The notes beneath the pieces are model-generated. The model ran no database searches and was not told the DNA's origin. It was given only the letters and a program-made list of their open reading frames with translations. Shown piece after piece: positions 29,978 through 38,993 of a DNA stretch of 64,000 nt. The position numbers were made by a program, and so were the translations under genes. The first letter of the stretch is position 1. Each line of letters starts with the position of its first letter. The stretch spans positions 62,001 to 126,000 of the forward strand of contig NZ_FMAH01000005.1 in assembly GCF_900094545.1 (NCBI RefSeq), read 5' to 3'. Source of the stretch: Martinezella miluonensis. GTDB lineage: Bacteria > Pseudomonadota > Alphaproteobacteria > Rhizobiales > Rhizobiaceae.

Positions 29978-30865
29978 CTATGCCTTGCCGGCTTTGAGCC
30001 GGGTTCTCGCCAAGGCATGTTCGCGCCAGATCGTGAATATGCCTGCCGCAACGACGATGAGCGCGCCCACAATCATGGGCGCGCTCAGCTTTTCGCCGAA
30101 TATGCTGACACCGATAATGGCGGAGAGCACAAGCTGCAGATAGGTCAGCGGCTGGATCACCACCGCGTCGAGCAGGTCGTAGGCGCGAATGAGGAAATAG
30201 TGGCTTGAGACGCCGGTCAGGCAGAGAATCCCCATGAAGATCCAGTCATGCGGCGCGAGCGTCGTCCAGAAGAATGGGCCGATGCAGCTCATGGCGACCG
30301 CGCCCACCACGCCCGTATAGAAAAAGCTGGTCATGGCACCGTCGTCGCGGCTGACATAACGTGTGAGGACGACATAGAACGAAAACAGTAGTGCGCCGGA
30401 AAGGGGCAACAGGAAGCGGACATCGAAGACGCCGCTCTCCGGTTTCAGGATCAGCAGGACGCCGACGAAGCCGAAGCAGATCGCCAGCCATCGCCGCCAG
30501 CCGACCTTTTCGCCAAGGATCGGTATGGACAGCATGGCCACCATCAGAGGCCCGGAGGAAAAGATCGCCTGCGAATGGGCCAGTCCGACGATGACGAAGG
30601 ACGAAATGGCGACGACGATCTGTGCGGCGAGCAGCAGACCGCGGGCTATCTGCAAGACCGGGCGCTTGGTCCTTATGTTGCGTCGCAGGCCGCCCGGTGC
30701 GCGCGAGGCCATCGCGATGGCAAAAAGCATGAAGGCCCAATAACGGATCATCGCCACCAGAAGCGGCGGATAGGCGCTGACGAGGTGCTTGGATATGCCG
30801 TCCTGTATGGCGAATATGCTGATGGCCAACAGTGTGAAGACGTAACCGGTACTATTGGATTTCAT
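29978..30865 (-). CDS. EamA/DMT family transporter
   Basis: 295 residues with ten hydrophobic helices arranged as two EamA repeats (about 8-140 and 150-280). Family members export amino acids or other metabolites across the inner membrane. The stop is five bases from the exoP stop on the opposite strand, so the genes converge with no room for a terminator. Substrate unknown. Confidence 0.85.
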   Translation of the reverse strand: MKSNSTGYVFTLLAISIFAIQDGISKHLVSAYPPLLVAMIRYWAFMLFAIAMASRAPGGLRRNIRTKRPVLQIARGLLLAAQIVVAISSFVIVGLAHSQAIFSSGPLMVAMLSIPILGEKVGWRRWLAICFGFVGVLLILKPESGVFDVRFLLPLSGALLFSFYVVLTRYVSRDDGAMTSFFYTGVVGAVAMSCIGPFFWTTLAPHDWIFMGILCLTGVSSHYFLIRAYDLLDAVVIQPLTYLQLVLSAIIGVSIFGEKLSAPMIVGALIVVAAGIFTIWREHALARTRLKAGKA

Positions 30866-30993
30866 TATTTTTGACGGAAGAAGATGTGGGGGGCTCGGAG
30901 GCGCCGGAACCCGGCGTCGCGGTTACATTAGCTTATTCATCGGCTAGTCATAGGCTTCATATCTGACTTTCGGATTAGCCGAGCAGCCGCGCG

Positions 30994-31554
30994 TCAGCCT
31001 TTTTTACGAGCCTCGACGAAAGCACTGAAACCTTCGATGAACGCCGCGAGATTGTGCTTCACCTTCTCGTCGACGATCGCGCCGTCGGCGTCGAAGACGC
31101 TGCCGGCCCGCGACACCATCAACCGGCCGCCAAACCAGGCTTCGGCACCGAGTGTGCGCAGGACCGTCAGCCAGGCATTCTGGCTGAGGATGGTGCCAAA
31201 ATTGCCGGGCGAGGCGCCGAGGACGGCGACCGGCTTTCCGCCGAAGACCTGAGCGATGTCGGTCGAGGGGCGGCTCATCCAGTCGATGGCGTTCTTGAAG
31301 ACGCCGGGAAGCGAATTGTTGTATTCCGGCGTGAACAGGATCAGCCCATCGGCTGCGATGGCCAGATCCTTGAGCTCGCGGACCTTTTCCGGAATGCCGT
31401 CCGCCGCCTCGAGATCGGCGTCATAGAGCGGCACGCCGTGGATGGTGCGGGCGATCAGCTCGACGCCGCTTGGCGCCAGCTCGACGGCGGCGTGGAGCAG
31501 GGCCGTATTGAAGGAGCCTTTGCGCAGGCTGCCAGAAATGCCGAGTATCTTCAT
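30994..31554 (-). CDS. NADPH-dependent FMN reductase
   Basis: 186 residues, flavodoxin-like fold: MKILGISGSLRKGSFN (FMN phosphate loop) and TPEYNNSLPGVFKNAIDWMSRP, the family signature. Cytoplasmic, reduces FMN or quinones/azo compounds with NADPH. ATG 31554 is chosen for the GGGGGA upstream; ATG 31566 is in frame. It lies 71 bp downstream of a mocF-like reductase on the same strand and may supply or share its redox role. Confidence 0.88.
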   Translation of the reverse strand: MKILGISGSLRKGSFNTALLHAAVELAPSGVELIARTIHGVPLYDADLEAADGIPEKVRELKDLAIAADGLILFTPEYNNSLPGVFKNAIDWMSRPSTDIAQVFGGKPVAVLGASPGNFGTILSQNAWLTVLRTLGAEAWFGGRLMVSRAGSVFDADGAIVDEKVKHNLAAFIEGFSAFVEARKKG

Positions 31555-31625
31555 CGCTTCCCCCATTTGCCGTTACAGGGAGACATTTATGGTTCGACGC
31601 CCTTCGTCAAGTTCCAAGAGCGATC

Positions 31626-32852
31626 TTACGCTGCGAGCAGCGACTTCAGCTTGACGGTGCTTGCCGCCAGAGCATTGTGATCCGGATGCGCGCGGGCTGC
31701 AATCAGCATTTCGGCGAGGCGGATATCGCGCGCGATGGCATTGCCGCGGCCGATGCCGCTTGCGGCAAGAAGCCGGCCGTCAATGCCCAAATGAAACAGG
31801 ATGAATGCCCCGTCATCAAGGTCGCGCCGGACATGAGTGACCGCCTCATCCGCAAGGCCGGCAATCTGCAGCGTCAGGTCATACTGGTCGGACCAGAACC
31901 ACGGCACGGCGGATATTTCGGCGCCTTCTCCCAGCATGTTGGCGGCGGCCAGATTTGCCTGCTCCTGTGCATTGCGCCAGGATTCGAGGCGAATGCGCCT
32001 TCCGCTATAGAGTGCGAGCGGGAAGGAGCAGCAATCGCCTGCCGCATAGATGTCGGCAATGGAGGTTTCTAGGCGCTCGTTGACGGCAATGCCGTTGTCG
32101 ATGGCCAGCCCCGCTTCCGCGGCAAGCGCGACATTCGGCAAGGCGCCGATGCCAACGAGCAGCAGATCGGCAGAGATCATTTCGCCGTTAGCCAAACGAA
32201 CGACCGCCTTCTCGGCTTCTTCCGCGATGGCTTCGATGCTCTGGCCGCAGCGGATCTGCGCACCTTCCTGACGATGGCGTTCGGCAATCGCCTCGGCGAT
32301 TGCCTCCGGCACGCCGCGCTTCAACACGCGCGGCAGGCCTTCGATGACCGTGACGTCGGCACCGCGCATGCGCGCCGTTGCCGCCAGCTCAAGACCGATG
32401 AAGCCGCCACCGATGATGGCGATATGCTGACCGGGGTGAAGCGCGGCATGCAAAGCCACCGCATCTGCATGGGTCCGCAGCATGCGGATGCGGTGGGAGG
32501 CGCTGTCGACGCCGGGGAAACTCCGTGCCGAGGCTCCGGTTGTGAGCAAAAGTTTGTCGTAACCGAGTGTTTGTCCGCCAGCGAGGCTGATCGTTTTCGT
32601 GACAGGATCGATCGCCGAGACCGTCGTACCGAGCCTGATGTCGATCGATTGCTCCCGGTATCGCTCCAATGTGGCGACGAATTTCGGTTCCGGCGCTTCA
32701 CCCGATCCGCCTTTCGAAAGGGGCGGACGTTCGTAGGGGGCGAGCGGCTCGGTGCCGATGAGGGTGATGTCGCCCTCAAATCCCTTTTCACGAAGCGCGA
32801 AGGCGGCACGGGCACCGCATTCTCCGGCCCCGACGATAACGAAATGCGCCAT
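31626..32852 (-). CDS. mocF: FAD-dependent ferredoxin reductase (MocF-like)
   Basis: 408 residues, two-dinucleotide-fold reductase: FAD motif FVIVGAGECGARAAF at the N terminus, NAD motif IAIIGGGFIGLELAA at about 147, and the second FAD motif DIYAAGDCCSF at about 268. It passes electrons from NAD(P)H to a Rieske/2Fe-2S ferredoxin. ATG 32852 follows GAGGAGG; the frame continues upstream across the ferredoxin gene but only as a shadow. Order desaturase-like, ferredoxin, reductase equals the mocDEF set of rhizopine-using rhizobia. Symbol given on context. Confidence 0.85.
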   Translation of the reverse strand: MAHFVIVGAGECGARAAFALREKGFEGDITLIGTEPLAPYERPPLSKGGSGEAPEPKFVATLERYREQSIDIRLGTTVSAIDPVTKTISLAGGQTLGYDKLLLTTGASARSFPGVDSASHRIRMLRTHADAVALHAALHPGQHIAIIGGGFIGLELAATARMRGADVTVIEGLPRVLKRGVPEAIAEAIAERHRQEGAQIRCGQSIEAIAEEAEKAVVRLANGEMISADLLLVGIGALPNVALAAEAGLAIDNGIAVNERLETSIADIYAAGDCCSFPLALYSGRRIRLESWRNAQEQANLAAANMLGEGAEISAVPWFWSDQYDLTLQIAGLADEAVTHVRRDLDDGAFILFHLGIDGRLLAASGIGRGNAIARDIRLAEMLIAARAHPDHNALAASTVKLKSLLAA

Positions 32853-32862
32853 GCCTGCCTCC

Positions 32863-33174
32863 TCAAAGCCCGATGAAGACGGTGCCGTCCTCGACCTTGA
32901 CCGGGTAGGTCTGCAGGTTGACGCAGACCGGTGCACCCTTGGCTTCGCCTGTGCGATAGTCGAAGCGGCCATTGTGCTTGGGACATTCGATGATGTTATC
33001 CATGACCAAGCCGTCGGCGAGATGGATCTTCTCGTGGGTGCAGAGGCCATCCGTGGCGAAATAATCGTCCTCCGGGCTGCGATAGACGGCGAAAGTTCGC
33101 CCGTCATGATCGAAACGGATGACATCCTCTTCGTCGATCGCATCGGCGGCGCAGACTTCGATCCAGTTGCTCAT
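32863..33174 (-). CDS. mocE: Rieske-type 2Fe-2S ferredoxin (MocE-like)
   Basis: 103 residues. The Rieske cluster ligands are complete: CTHEKIHL (Cys-x-His) and ECPKHNGRF (Cys-x2-His). It shuttles electrons from the reductase encoded ten bases downstream to the oxygenase encoded upstream. ATG 33174 follows GAGAGG. Cytoplasmic. Confidence 0.9.
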   Translation of the reverse strand: MSNWIEVCAADAIDEEDVIRFDHDGRTFAVYRSPEDDYFATDGLCTHEKIHLADGLVMDNIIECPKHNGRFDYRTGEAKGAPVCVNLQTYPVKVEDGTVFIGL

Positions 33175-33199
33175 GTTTTCCTCTCTTTGCATGTCCGGT

Positions 33200-34288
33200 T
33201 TATTGAGCGGCCGCGGCCGGAGGTTCGCCGTGGAACTCCTCGCGATAGGGCCGCGCCGTCGGCGGCAACTCGCGCTTCAGGAAATAGTCCTCGTTGCGCA
33301 ATTGCCGCAGGAATGCCGGTATCATCTCGCGATAGCCGGACCACATGGATGGGTTCGGCGCCGGCAGGTCGTGCTTGATCATTGCATGCAGCTTCGGCAG
33401 CGCATGATAGGGCACCATCGGGAACATGTGATGTTCGACATGGTAGTTCATGTTCCAGTAGATGAAGCGGCTAATCGGATTCATCATGACGGTGCGGCTG
33501 TTCAGCCTGTGGTCGATGACGTTGTCGGCAAGGCCGCCATGCTGCAGCAGGCCGGTCAGGACGTGATGCCAGGCGCCATAGAGTCGTGGAAGACCGATCA
33601 GCATCAGCGGCAGGATCGAGCCCATGGCGATTGCCGTTGCAATGGTCACGACATAGACGGCAAACCAGATGCGGGCGATGCGAATGGCCTTCGGCTGCTC
33701 CATCTCGGGGATAAAGGTCTTTTCCGCGGCGCTGACGACGCCGCCGGCATTGCGCAGCATATCTACGATGGCGTGCCAGGCATCGAGGATGCCGAAGAAA
33801 TTCAGGACGAGGCGAAAGAGATCCGGTGGCCGCATAACGGCAATTTCCGGGTCGCGGCCGACGATAACGGTATCCGTGTGGTGGCGCGCATGGCTCCAGC
33901 GCCAGGTCACCGGATTGCGCATGATCATGAAGCAGGCGATCTGGTAGACCGCGTCGTTCATCCAGCGCGTCTTGAACGCCGTGCCATGGCCGCATTCATG
34001 CCAGCGGCTATCGGAGGCTGAGCCGTAAAGCACGCCATAGGCCAGGAAAAAGGGGATGCAAATCCACGATCCCCAGAAATAGACACCCAGGGCAGCGAAG
34101 ACCGCCATGCTGCCGAGCCAGATGATGGTGTCGCGGATCGCCGGCGCGTCTGAGCGCTGCATCAGCGCCTTCATGTCCTTGCGCGGCACATCCGTATGAT
34201 ACCATTCGGCGGCCGCGAGTCCGGTTTCCACTGCCAGCCTGCCGCTCACACCGAGCAGATCGTAGTCACGCTTGATTATCGTTGTCAT
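33200..34288 (-). CDS. mocD: Fatty-acid-desaturase-family oxygenase (MocD-like)
   Basis: 362 residues, membrane di-iron oxygenase. Three histidine boxes are intact: HECGH (about 101), HARHH (about 136) and HVEHH (about 295); about four membrane helices separate them. In Rhizobium leguminosarum MocD with MocE and MocF removes the methyl ether of the rhizopine 3-O-methyl-scyllo-inosamine. ATG 34288 follows GGGAGG. Divergent from a LacI regulator. A lipid desaturase role is the alternative, but the dedicated ferredoxin and reductase favour the MocDEF system. Confidence 0.82.
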   Translation of the reverse strand: MTTIIKRDYDLLGVSGRLAVETGLAAAEWYHTDVPRKDMKALMQRSDAPAIRDTIIWLGSMAVFAALGVYFWGSWICIPFFLAYGVLYGSASDSRWHECGHGTAFKTRWMNDAVYQIACFMIMRNPVTWRWSHARHHTDTVIVGRDPEIAVMRPPDLFRLVLNFFGILDAWHAIVDMLRNAGGVVSAAEKTFIPEMEQPKAIRIARIWFAVYVVTIATAIAMGSILPLMLIGLPRLYGAWHHVLTGLLQHGGLADNVIDHRLNSRTVMMNPISRFIYWNMNYHVEHHMFPMVPYHALPKLHAMIKHDLPAPNPSMWSGYREMIPAFLRQLRNEDYFLKRELPPTARPYREEFHGEPPAAAAQ

Positions 34289-34438
34289 CCATGCCTCCCG
34301 CGATGTGCAACAGCACACCGCCCTCGATGCCAGAAACGATAGATCGACTTTTCGCTTGCCTCAATGCATGAATGATGGAATCTATCAAAACATATCAAAT
34401 TCTGATGTCATCAATGATGGCATATCTCAGGAGCAGCC
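34289..34438. promoter_or_regulatory. Divergent promoter with repeated ATGATGG half-sites
   Basis: 150 bp between mocD and the LacI gene. AATGATGG occurs at 34371-34378 and 34413-34420, and the palindrome TGATG-T-CATCA lies at 34403-34413. The same half-site occurs in the larger palindrome before the isomerase gene, pointing to one regulator acting at both places. Confidence 0.55.
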
Positions 34439-35468
34439 ATGCGTCGGCCCACCATATCGGATCTTGCCAAGGCATCCGGCGTCAGCGTCGCCACGATCGA
34501 TCGCGTGCTGAACGGACGGCATCGTGTACGCGAGGAAACGGCACGGCGTGTCTACGAAGCGGCGCAGGAAATCGGCTATCATGCCGTTGGTCTCCTGCGT
34601 CAGCGGGTCTTCGAAGACCTGCCCGCAATATCGATTGGGCTTCGTCTTGCAGAAGCCGGTTCAGGCCTTCTATCAGGCATTTGCCAGGGAGATCGCCACG
34701 GCCGCGCAGGCGGTCACTACAGCGCGGATCAATGCCCATATTGATTTCGTAGCCGCCTCGACTCCGACTGCGATTGTCGAGAAGCTGAAGATAGTCGCCG
34801 CACGCAGCCAAGCGGTTGCGCTCGTCGCGCCGGATTACCCGGCGGTCACGGCTGCAATCGAGGAATTGAAGGAAAAAGGCATTCCGGTCTTTTCCTTGCT
34901 GTCCGATTTCTCCACCACGGCGCGCCAGGGCTACATCGGTGTCGACAACCGCAAAGTCGGGCGCACGGCCGCCTGGATCATCGCGCGCTCGGCGCGGCGC
35001 CCGGGCAAGGTGGCCTGTTTTGTCGGCAGCCATCGCTTCCTTGGTCATGAGCTGCGCGAAATCGGCTTCCGGTCTTATTTCCGCGAGAATGCGCCGGAAT
35101 TCGAGGTGCTGGACACGCTCATCAATCTCGACACGCCGGAGATCACGCATGAGGCGACGCTTGATCTTCTGCAGAAACACCCCGACCTCATCGGCTTCTA
35201 TGTTTGCGGCGGCGGCATGGAGGGGGCTATTTCGGCCATTCGAGAGGAGCGGCTGTCCGGCAAGCTGATCGCCGTCGTCAATGAGCTGACGCCGGAATCG
35301 AAGGCAGCACTCGCCGACGATGTCGTTGCCATGACGATCGGCACGCCGCTGCCCGCACTCTGCAACGAACTGATGAGCCTGATGATCAAGTCCGTCGAGA
35401 GCGACGAGGCTGTCGTTCCCGGACAAAACTTCCTGCCATTTGAAATTTTTCTATCGGAAAACATCTGA
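34439..35468 (+). pseudogene. LacI family regulator interrupted by a one-base insertion
   Basis: Full-length LacI regulator of about 342 residues if one base is removed. Frame 1 from ATG 34439 gives the DNA-binding domain PTISDLAKASGVSVATIDRVLNG and the linker to LLRQRVFEDL. At the C run 34622-34624 the frame shifts, and the rest reads from QYRLGFVLQKPVQAF to the end in the next frame with all ligand-domain features (for example GYIGVDNRKVGRTAAW). Read as CCG CAA instead of CCC GCA, the join is seamless. As given, only a 101-residue fragment with the helix-turn-helix is made. Either a recent mutation or a sequencing error; the intact remainder favours something recent. Confidence 0.85.
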
Positions 35469-35473
35469 CTGGG

Positions 35474-35491
35474 ATGATTGAATTCCATCAT
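35474..35491. promoter_or_regulatory. 18-bp LacI-type operator palindrome
   Basis: ATGATTGAATTCCATCAT is symmetric except for one base pair, with GAATTC at its centre, the usual form of a LacI-family operator. It lies just after the LacI reading frame and about 135 bp before the isomerase start. A further AATGATGG is at 35513-35520. Likely bound by the adjacent LacI protein (inference). Confidence 0.65.
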
Positions 35492-35627
35492 TTTGCCGAT
35501 AATTCTATCAGGAATGATGGCTGAAGCCGATGGAACAAGGCCCTGAATCTCGCTAGTCCTTCGCAAAGCAGGCGCGGCGGATTGGACTATCTTTTGCGGC
35601 CGGACGCCTTGAGGAGGAGTGCCCATC

Positions 35628-36440
35628 ATGAGTTCCATTCGTTTCGCGCTCAATCATATGTGCGCGCCGTCCCTGAACCTGGAATCGTTTTTTGCCGCCG
35701 CAAAGGAGCTCGGCATCGACAGCGTCGAGATTCGCAACGATCTTGCCGGAAACGCGATACTGGATGGCACGCCTGCAAAAGCCGTCAAGGAACTGGCCGA
35801 GCGCCAGGGGCTTACAATCATCTCCATCAACGCGCTGCAGCGCTTCAACGAATGGAATGATGAGCGCGCCCGAGAAGCGGCGGAGCTCATTGATTATGCG
35901 CGCGATTGCGGCGCGAAAGCCCTCGTTCTTGTTCCGGTCAATGACGGCAGCGGCCGTGAGCCGGAGGTGCGCCGCGCCAATCTCCGCAACGCGCTGTCGG
36001 CCCTGAAGCCGATGCTGGAGGCTGCCGGCATTGTCGGTCTAGTCGAGCCGCTCGGCTTCGAAATCTGCTCGCTGCGCCTGAAGAGCGAGGCGGCTGCCGC
36101 GATCGAAGAGCTCGATGCGAAATCCACCTTCCGCCTTGTGCACGATACCTTCCACCACCACCTCGCAGGCGAGGCCGCGACTTTCCCTGATCTAACGGGT
36201 CTGGTGCATATTTCCGGTGTCAGCGATGCCGACGTTTCGGTTGCGGACATGCGTGATCCGCATCGGGTTCTGGTCGATGCCAGCGACCGTCTCGACAATG
36301 TCGGCCAGTTGCGGGCACTGCTTTCCGCCGGTTACGCCGGCCCGGCTTCGTTCGAGCCCTTCGCACCGACGGTACACGCCCTGAAGGAGCCCGTGGCCGC
36401 GATCAAGGAAAGCATGGCCTATATGACGGGCAAGCTCTGA
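35628..36440 (+). CDS. TIM-barrel sugar phosphate isomerase/epimerase family protein (IolI-like)
   Basis: 270 residues, xylose-isomerase-like TIM barrel. Metal-binding type residues are visible in VEPLGFE (Glu, about 141), LVHDTFHHH (Asp and His, about 174-180), VHISGV (His) and the C-terminal SFEPF (Glu). Closest in character to 2-keto-myo-inositol isomerase IolI or MocC-type enzymes, so a role in inositol or rhizopine breakdown is likely beside mocDEF. ATG 35628 is chosen, eight bases after GGAG; GTG 35619 is in frame. The upstream operator suggests LacI control. Confidence 0.78.
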   Translation: MSSIRFALNHMCAPSLNLESFFAAAKELGIDSVEIRNDLAGNAILDGTPAKAVKELAERQGLTIISINALQRFNEWNDERAREAAELIDYARDCGAKALVLVPVNDGSGREPEVRRANLRNALSALKPMLEAAGIVGLVEPLGFEICSLRLKSEAAAAIEELDAKSTFRLVHDTFHHHLAGEAATFPDLTGLVHISGVSDADVSVADMRDPHRVLVDASDRLDNVGQLRALLSAGYAGPASFEPFAPTVHALKEPVAAIKESMAYMTGKL

Positions 36441-36475
36441 GTTTTGCGGGTTGTCCGCGGGCAACGGCGCTTCAC

Positions 36476-36896
36476 TCAACCGTGGGAATGGGCTTCCGCG
36501 TGATGCGGGCCATGCTCCGAGGGAATGAGGTGCAGGTTGCCGAAGCGGACGCCACGCTGGGTAGCCAAACGATCGGCAAAGGCCTGTATCTCATCGGCCT
36601 TGCCTTCAGCACCGAGACCTCAAGGCAATCATGTCCGTCGATATGGACATGCAGGGTTGAGACCGAAAGATCATTGTAGTCATGTCGCGCCGTCGTCAGG
36701 CGGCGCGACAGGTCGCGAGTTTCATGCCTGTAGATATAGGTAGGCGCTGCACAACGTTTCGCATGGCCGTCTATGCATGCGTAACGGCATTGCGGACAAG
36801 ATCGCGCGGCGTTTTCGAACGGCTGGAATAGCCAGGCTGCGCGCTGATCTTGTCGATCGTCTCGAGAAGATCATCATCGATGGTGATGCGCTGCAT
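36476..36896 (-). pseudogene. nikR: Decayed nickel-responsive regulator NikR
   Basis: The start MQRITIDDDLLETIDKI and RDLVRNAVTHA match the ribbon-helix-helix domain of NikR, though two residues appear lost after MQRITI. An in-frame TAG near 36773 ends it at 41 residues. The ligand domain is still legible in other frames: TYIYRHETRDLSRRLTTARH, then HVHIDGHDCLEVSVLK (with the nickel-site type His and Cys), and after a second break near 36604 QAFADRLATQRGVRFGNLHLIPSEH. Two frame breaks plus a small deletion indicate a true pseudogene. It lies 78 bp downstream of cobM on the same strand; no nickel transporter is nearby. Confidence 0.88.
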
Positions 36897-36973
36897 CTCC
36901 CGATCCTCTTCCGTGCCGTCGGCTTTGAAGCAGAATAGAGGAAATTTCAGCCAGTTTTGCAATGGTGCCCGAC

Positions 36974-37732
36974 TTATTGCCGGCCGCGGAAACGGCGCTG
37001 ATAGGCGGGGTCGTAGAGCGAGCTTTCGCGAAAATCGCTGGCAGCGAGCGATGGCCCGACGAAGATCAGGGCAGTGCGCTCGATCGGCTCGGCCGCCACT
37101 TTCTCCTCGATCGTGGCAAGCGTGCCCCGAACGATCCGCTCGTCGGGCCAGGAAGCCTTGACGACGATCGCAACCGGACAATCGGCGCCGTAAAGCGGCG
37201 TCAGGTCCTCGACCACCTTTCCGAGCGCGTGGATTGCCAGATGGATGGCGAGCGTTGCGCCGGTCGCGCCGAATTTCTCCAACGTCTCGTTGTTAGGCAT
37301 CGGCGATGCGCGGCCGGAAACGCGGGTCAGAATCAGGCTCTGGGCGACGGCCGGTATGGTCAGCTCGCGTCCGAGCGCAGAGGCTGCAGCGGCGAATGCA
37401 GGAACGCCGGGCGTCAGCGTATAGTCGATGCCGTGCTGCTCAAGCCTGCGGATCTGCTCGGCAACAGCACTCCAGACGGAGAGATCGCCGGAGTGAAGGC
37501 GTGCGACATCCTCGCCGGCTGCCGAAGCTTTTAGATATTCCGCCTCAATCTCGTCCAGCGACATCGGAGCCGTGTCGATGATGCGGGCGCCAGGCGGGCA
37601 ATATTGCAGCAGTTCCGGCGAAACGATCGAGCCGGCATAGAGGCAGACGGGGCATTTGCCGATCAGATCGCGGCCACGCACCGTGATCAGGTCGGCTGCC
37701 CCGGGGCCTGCGCCAATGAAATGCACTGTCAT
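36974..37732 (-). CDS. cobM: Precorrin-4 C11-methyltransferase CobM
   Basis: 252 residues, SAM-dependent tetrapyrrole methylase fold. Seen: [18 protein letters not shown] at the N terminus and [15 protein letters not shown] near 80, both family motifs. It methylates C11 of precorrin-4 to give precorrin-5 in the aerobic cobalamin route. It starts 19 bases after cobL on the same strand and is the last cob gene of this block. Confidence 0.93.
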   Translation of the reverse strand: MTVHFIGAGPGAADLITVRGRDLIGKCPVCLYAGSIVSPELLQYCPPGARIIDTAPMSLDEIEAEYLKASAAGEDVARLHSGDLSVWSAVAEQIRRLEQHGIDYTLTPGVPAFAAAASALGRELTIPAVAQSLILTRVSGRASPMPNNETLEKFGATGATLAIHLAIHALGKVVEDLTPLYGADCPVAIVVKASWPDERIVRGTLATIEEKVAAEPIERTALIFVGPSLAASDFRESSLYDPAYQRRFRGRQ

Positions 37733-37751
37733 CGCTCTACCTCATTCTGAA

Positions 37752-38993
37752 TTATGGCTTGGTCCACGACCATTGCGTCACTGGCATGGCCGGCCGCCAG
37801 CCGGTCATGCGGCCGACAGGTGCTGCGCGCGCAATATCGATGCGGGTCAGCGAGCCGCCCCGGCGTGCCTGTTCGGCAAGCAGAAGGGCTTCCATTTCGG
37901 TCGTGACGGCATTGGCAACCAGCCTGCCGCCGCTTTTCAATTGGCCGATCGCGGCATCGAGCACGCCGGCGTCGCTGCCGCCGCCGCCGATGAAGATGGC
38001 ATCCGGCGTCGGCAGTCCAGCAAGCGCATTCGGTGCCTCTCCCTCGACAATAGTCAGGCCCGGGACGCCGAAATTCGTTGCGTTGCGGCGGATCCGCGCC
38101 GCGCGCTCGCTGGAGGCCTCGATGGCGATGGCGCGCAGCGAGGGATCGGCCAGCATCCATTCGATGCCGATCGAACCGGAACCGGCGCCGATATCCCAGA
38201 GTAGCTCGCCGTGGCGCGGTGCCAGTGCCGACAGCGTCATGGCACGGATTTCCCGCTTGGTGATCTGGCCGTCATGGTCGAAAAGCTCGTCGGCCAGGCC
38301 GGCGCTCAGGGGCAAAATCCGGGCGGTTGCTTCGGCCTTGACCTCGACGCCGCAGATATTGAGATCGTTGATATCGGAAAGGGCGAACTCGGCGGCGCTC
38401 TGGCGGGAGACCTTCTCATGCGGGCCGCCAAGTGCTTCCAGAACCGTAAGCTCGGATGGAGCAAACCCTGAGCTTTGCAACAGGGCCGCCAATTCGGCAG
38501 GACCTTTGCCATCGGATGTCAGCGCCAGGATCTTTCTGCCGGGATGCAGATACGGCCGTATGAGATCGACGGGTCGGCCGTGCAGCGAGAGAACCGTGAT
38601 GTCCTGTAACGGCCAGCCCAGGCGGGATGCCGCGAGGCTGAACGAAGATGGTGCTGGAATGACGGACATCTCATCGGCTGGAATACGCCGCGAAAGCGTC
38701 GCGCCGACGCCGTAGAAGAAGGGGTCACCGGAGGCGAGAACCACTGTCGGCTTGCCGCGCCGGGCAAGAACGGCTTCGACGGATTTTTCGAATGGCGAAA
38801 GCCATTGATGTGTTTCGCCCGTGATCACCGGGCTCATCAACTCGATATGGCGCGCCCCGCCGAAGACGACCGGTGCCTCGGCGATCAGCCGCTTGGCTTC
38901 GTCGCCGAGGCCAGCTGGACCGTCTTCGCCGATGCCGATAAGAGTGAGCCAGCGTTGAATGGAAGGTATCTCAACCATGGGCAAGGTCCGCAT
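37752..38993 (-). CDS. cobL: Precorrin-6Y C5,15-methyltransferase (decarboxylating) CobL
   Basis: 413 residues, a fusion of a CbiE-type tetrapyrrole methylase (about 15-210; LIGIGEDGPAGLG, LASGDPFFYGVG) and a CbiT-type class I methyltransferase (about 230-400; LLWDIGAGSGSIGIEW, FIGGGGSD). It adds methyl groups at C5 and C15 and decarboxylates the C12 acetate. The start at 38993 follows AGGA by five bases and overlaps the divergent cobK start; ATG 38978 is the alternative. Confidence 0.92.
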   Translation of the reverse strand: MRTLPMVEIPSIQRWLTLIGIGEDGPAGLGDEAKRLIAEAPVVFGGARHIELMSPVITGETHQWLSPFEKSVEAVLARRGKPTVVLASGDPFFYGVGATLSRRIPADEMSVIPAPSSFSLAASRLGWPLQDITVLSLHGRPVDLIRPYLHPGRKILALTSDGKGPAELAALLQSSGFAPSELTVLEALGGPHEKVSRQSAAEFALSDINDLNICGVEVKAEATARILPLSAGLADELFDHDGQITKREIRAMTLSALAPRHGELLWDIGAGSGSIGIEWMLADPSLRAIAIEASSERAARIRRNATNFGVPGLTIVEGEAPNALAGLPTPDAIFIGGGGSDAGVLDAAIGQLKSGGRLVANAVTTEMEALLLAEQARRGGSLTRIDIARAAPVGRMTGWRPAMPVTQWSWTKP

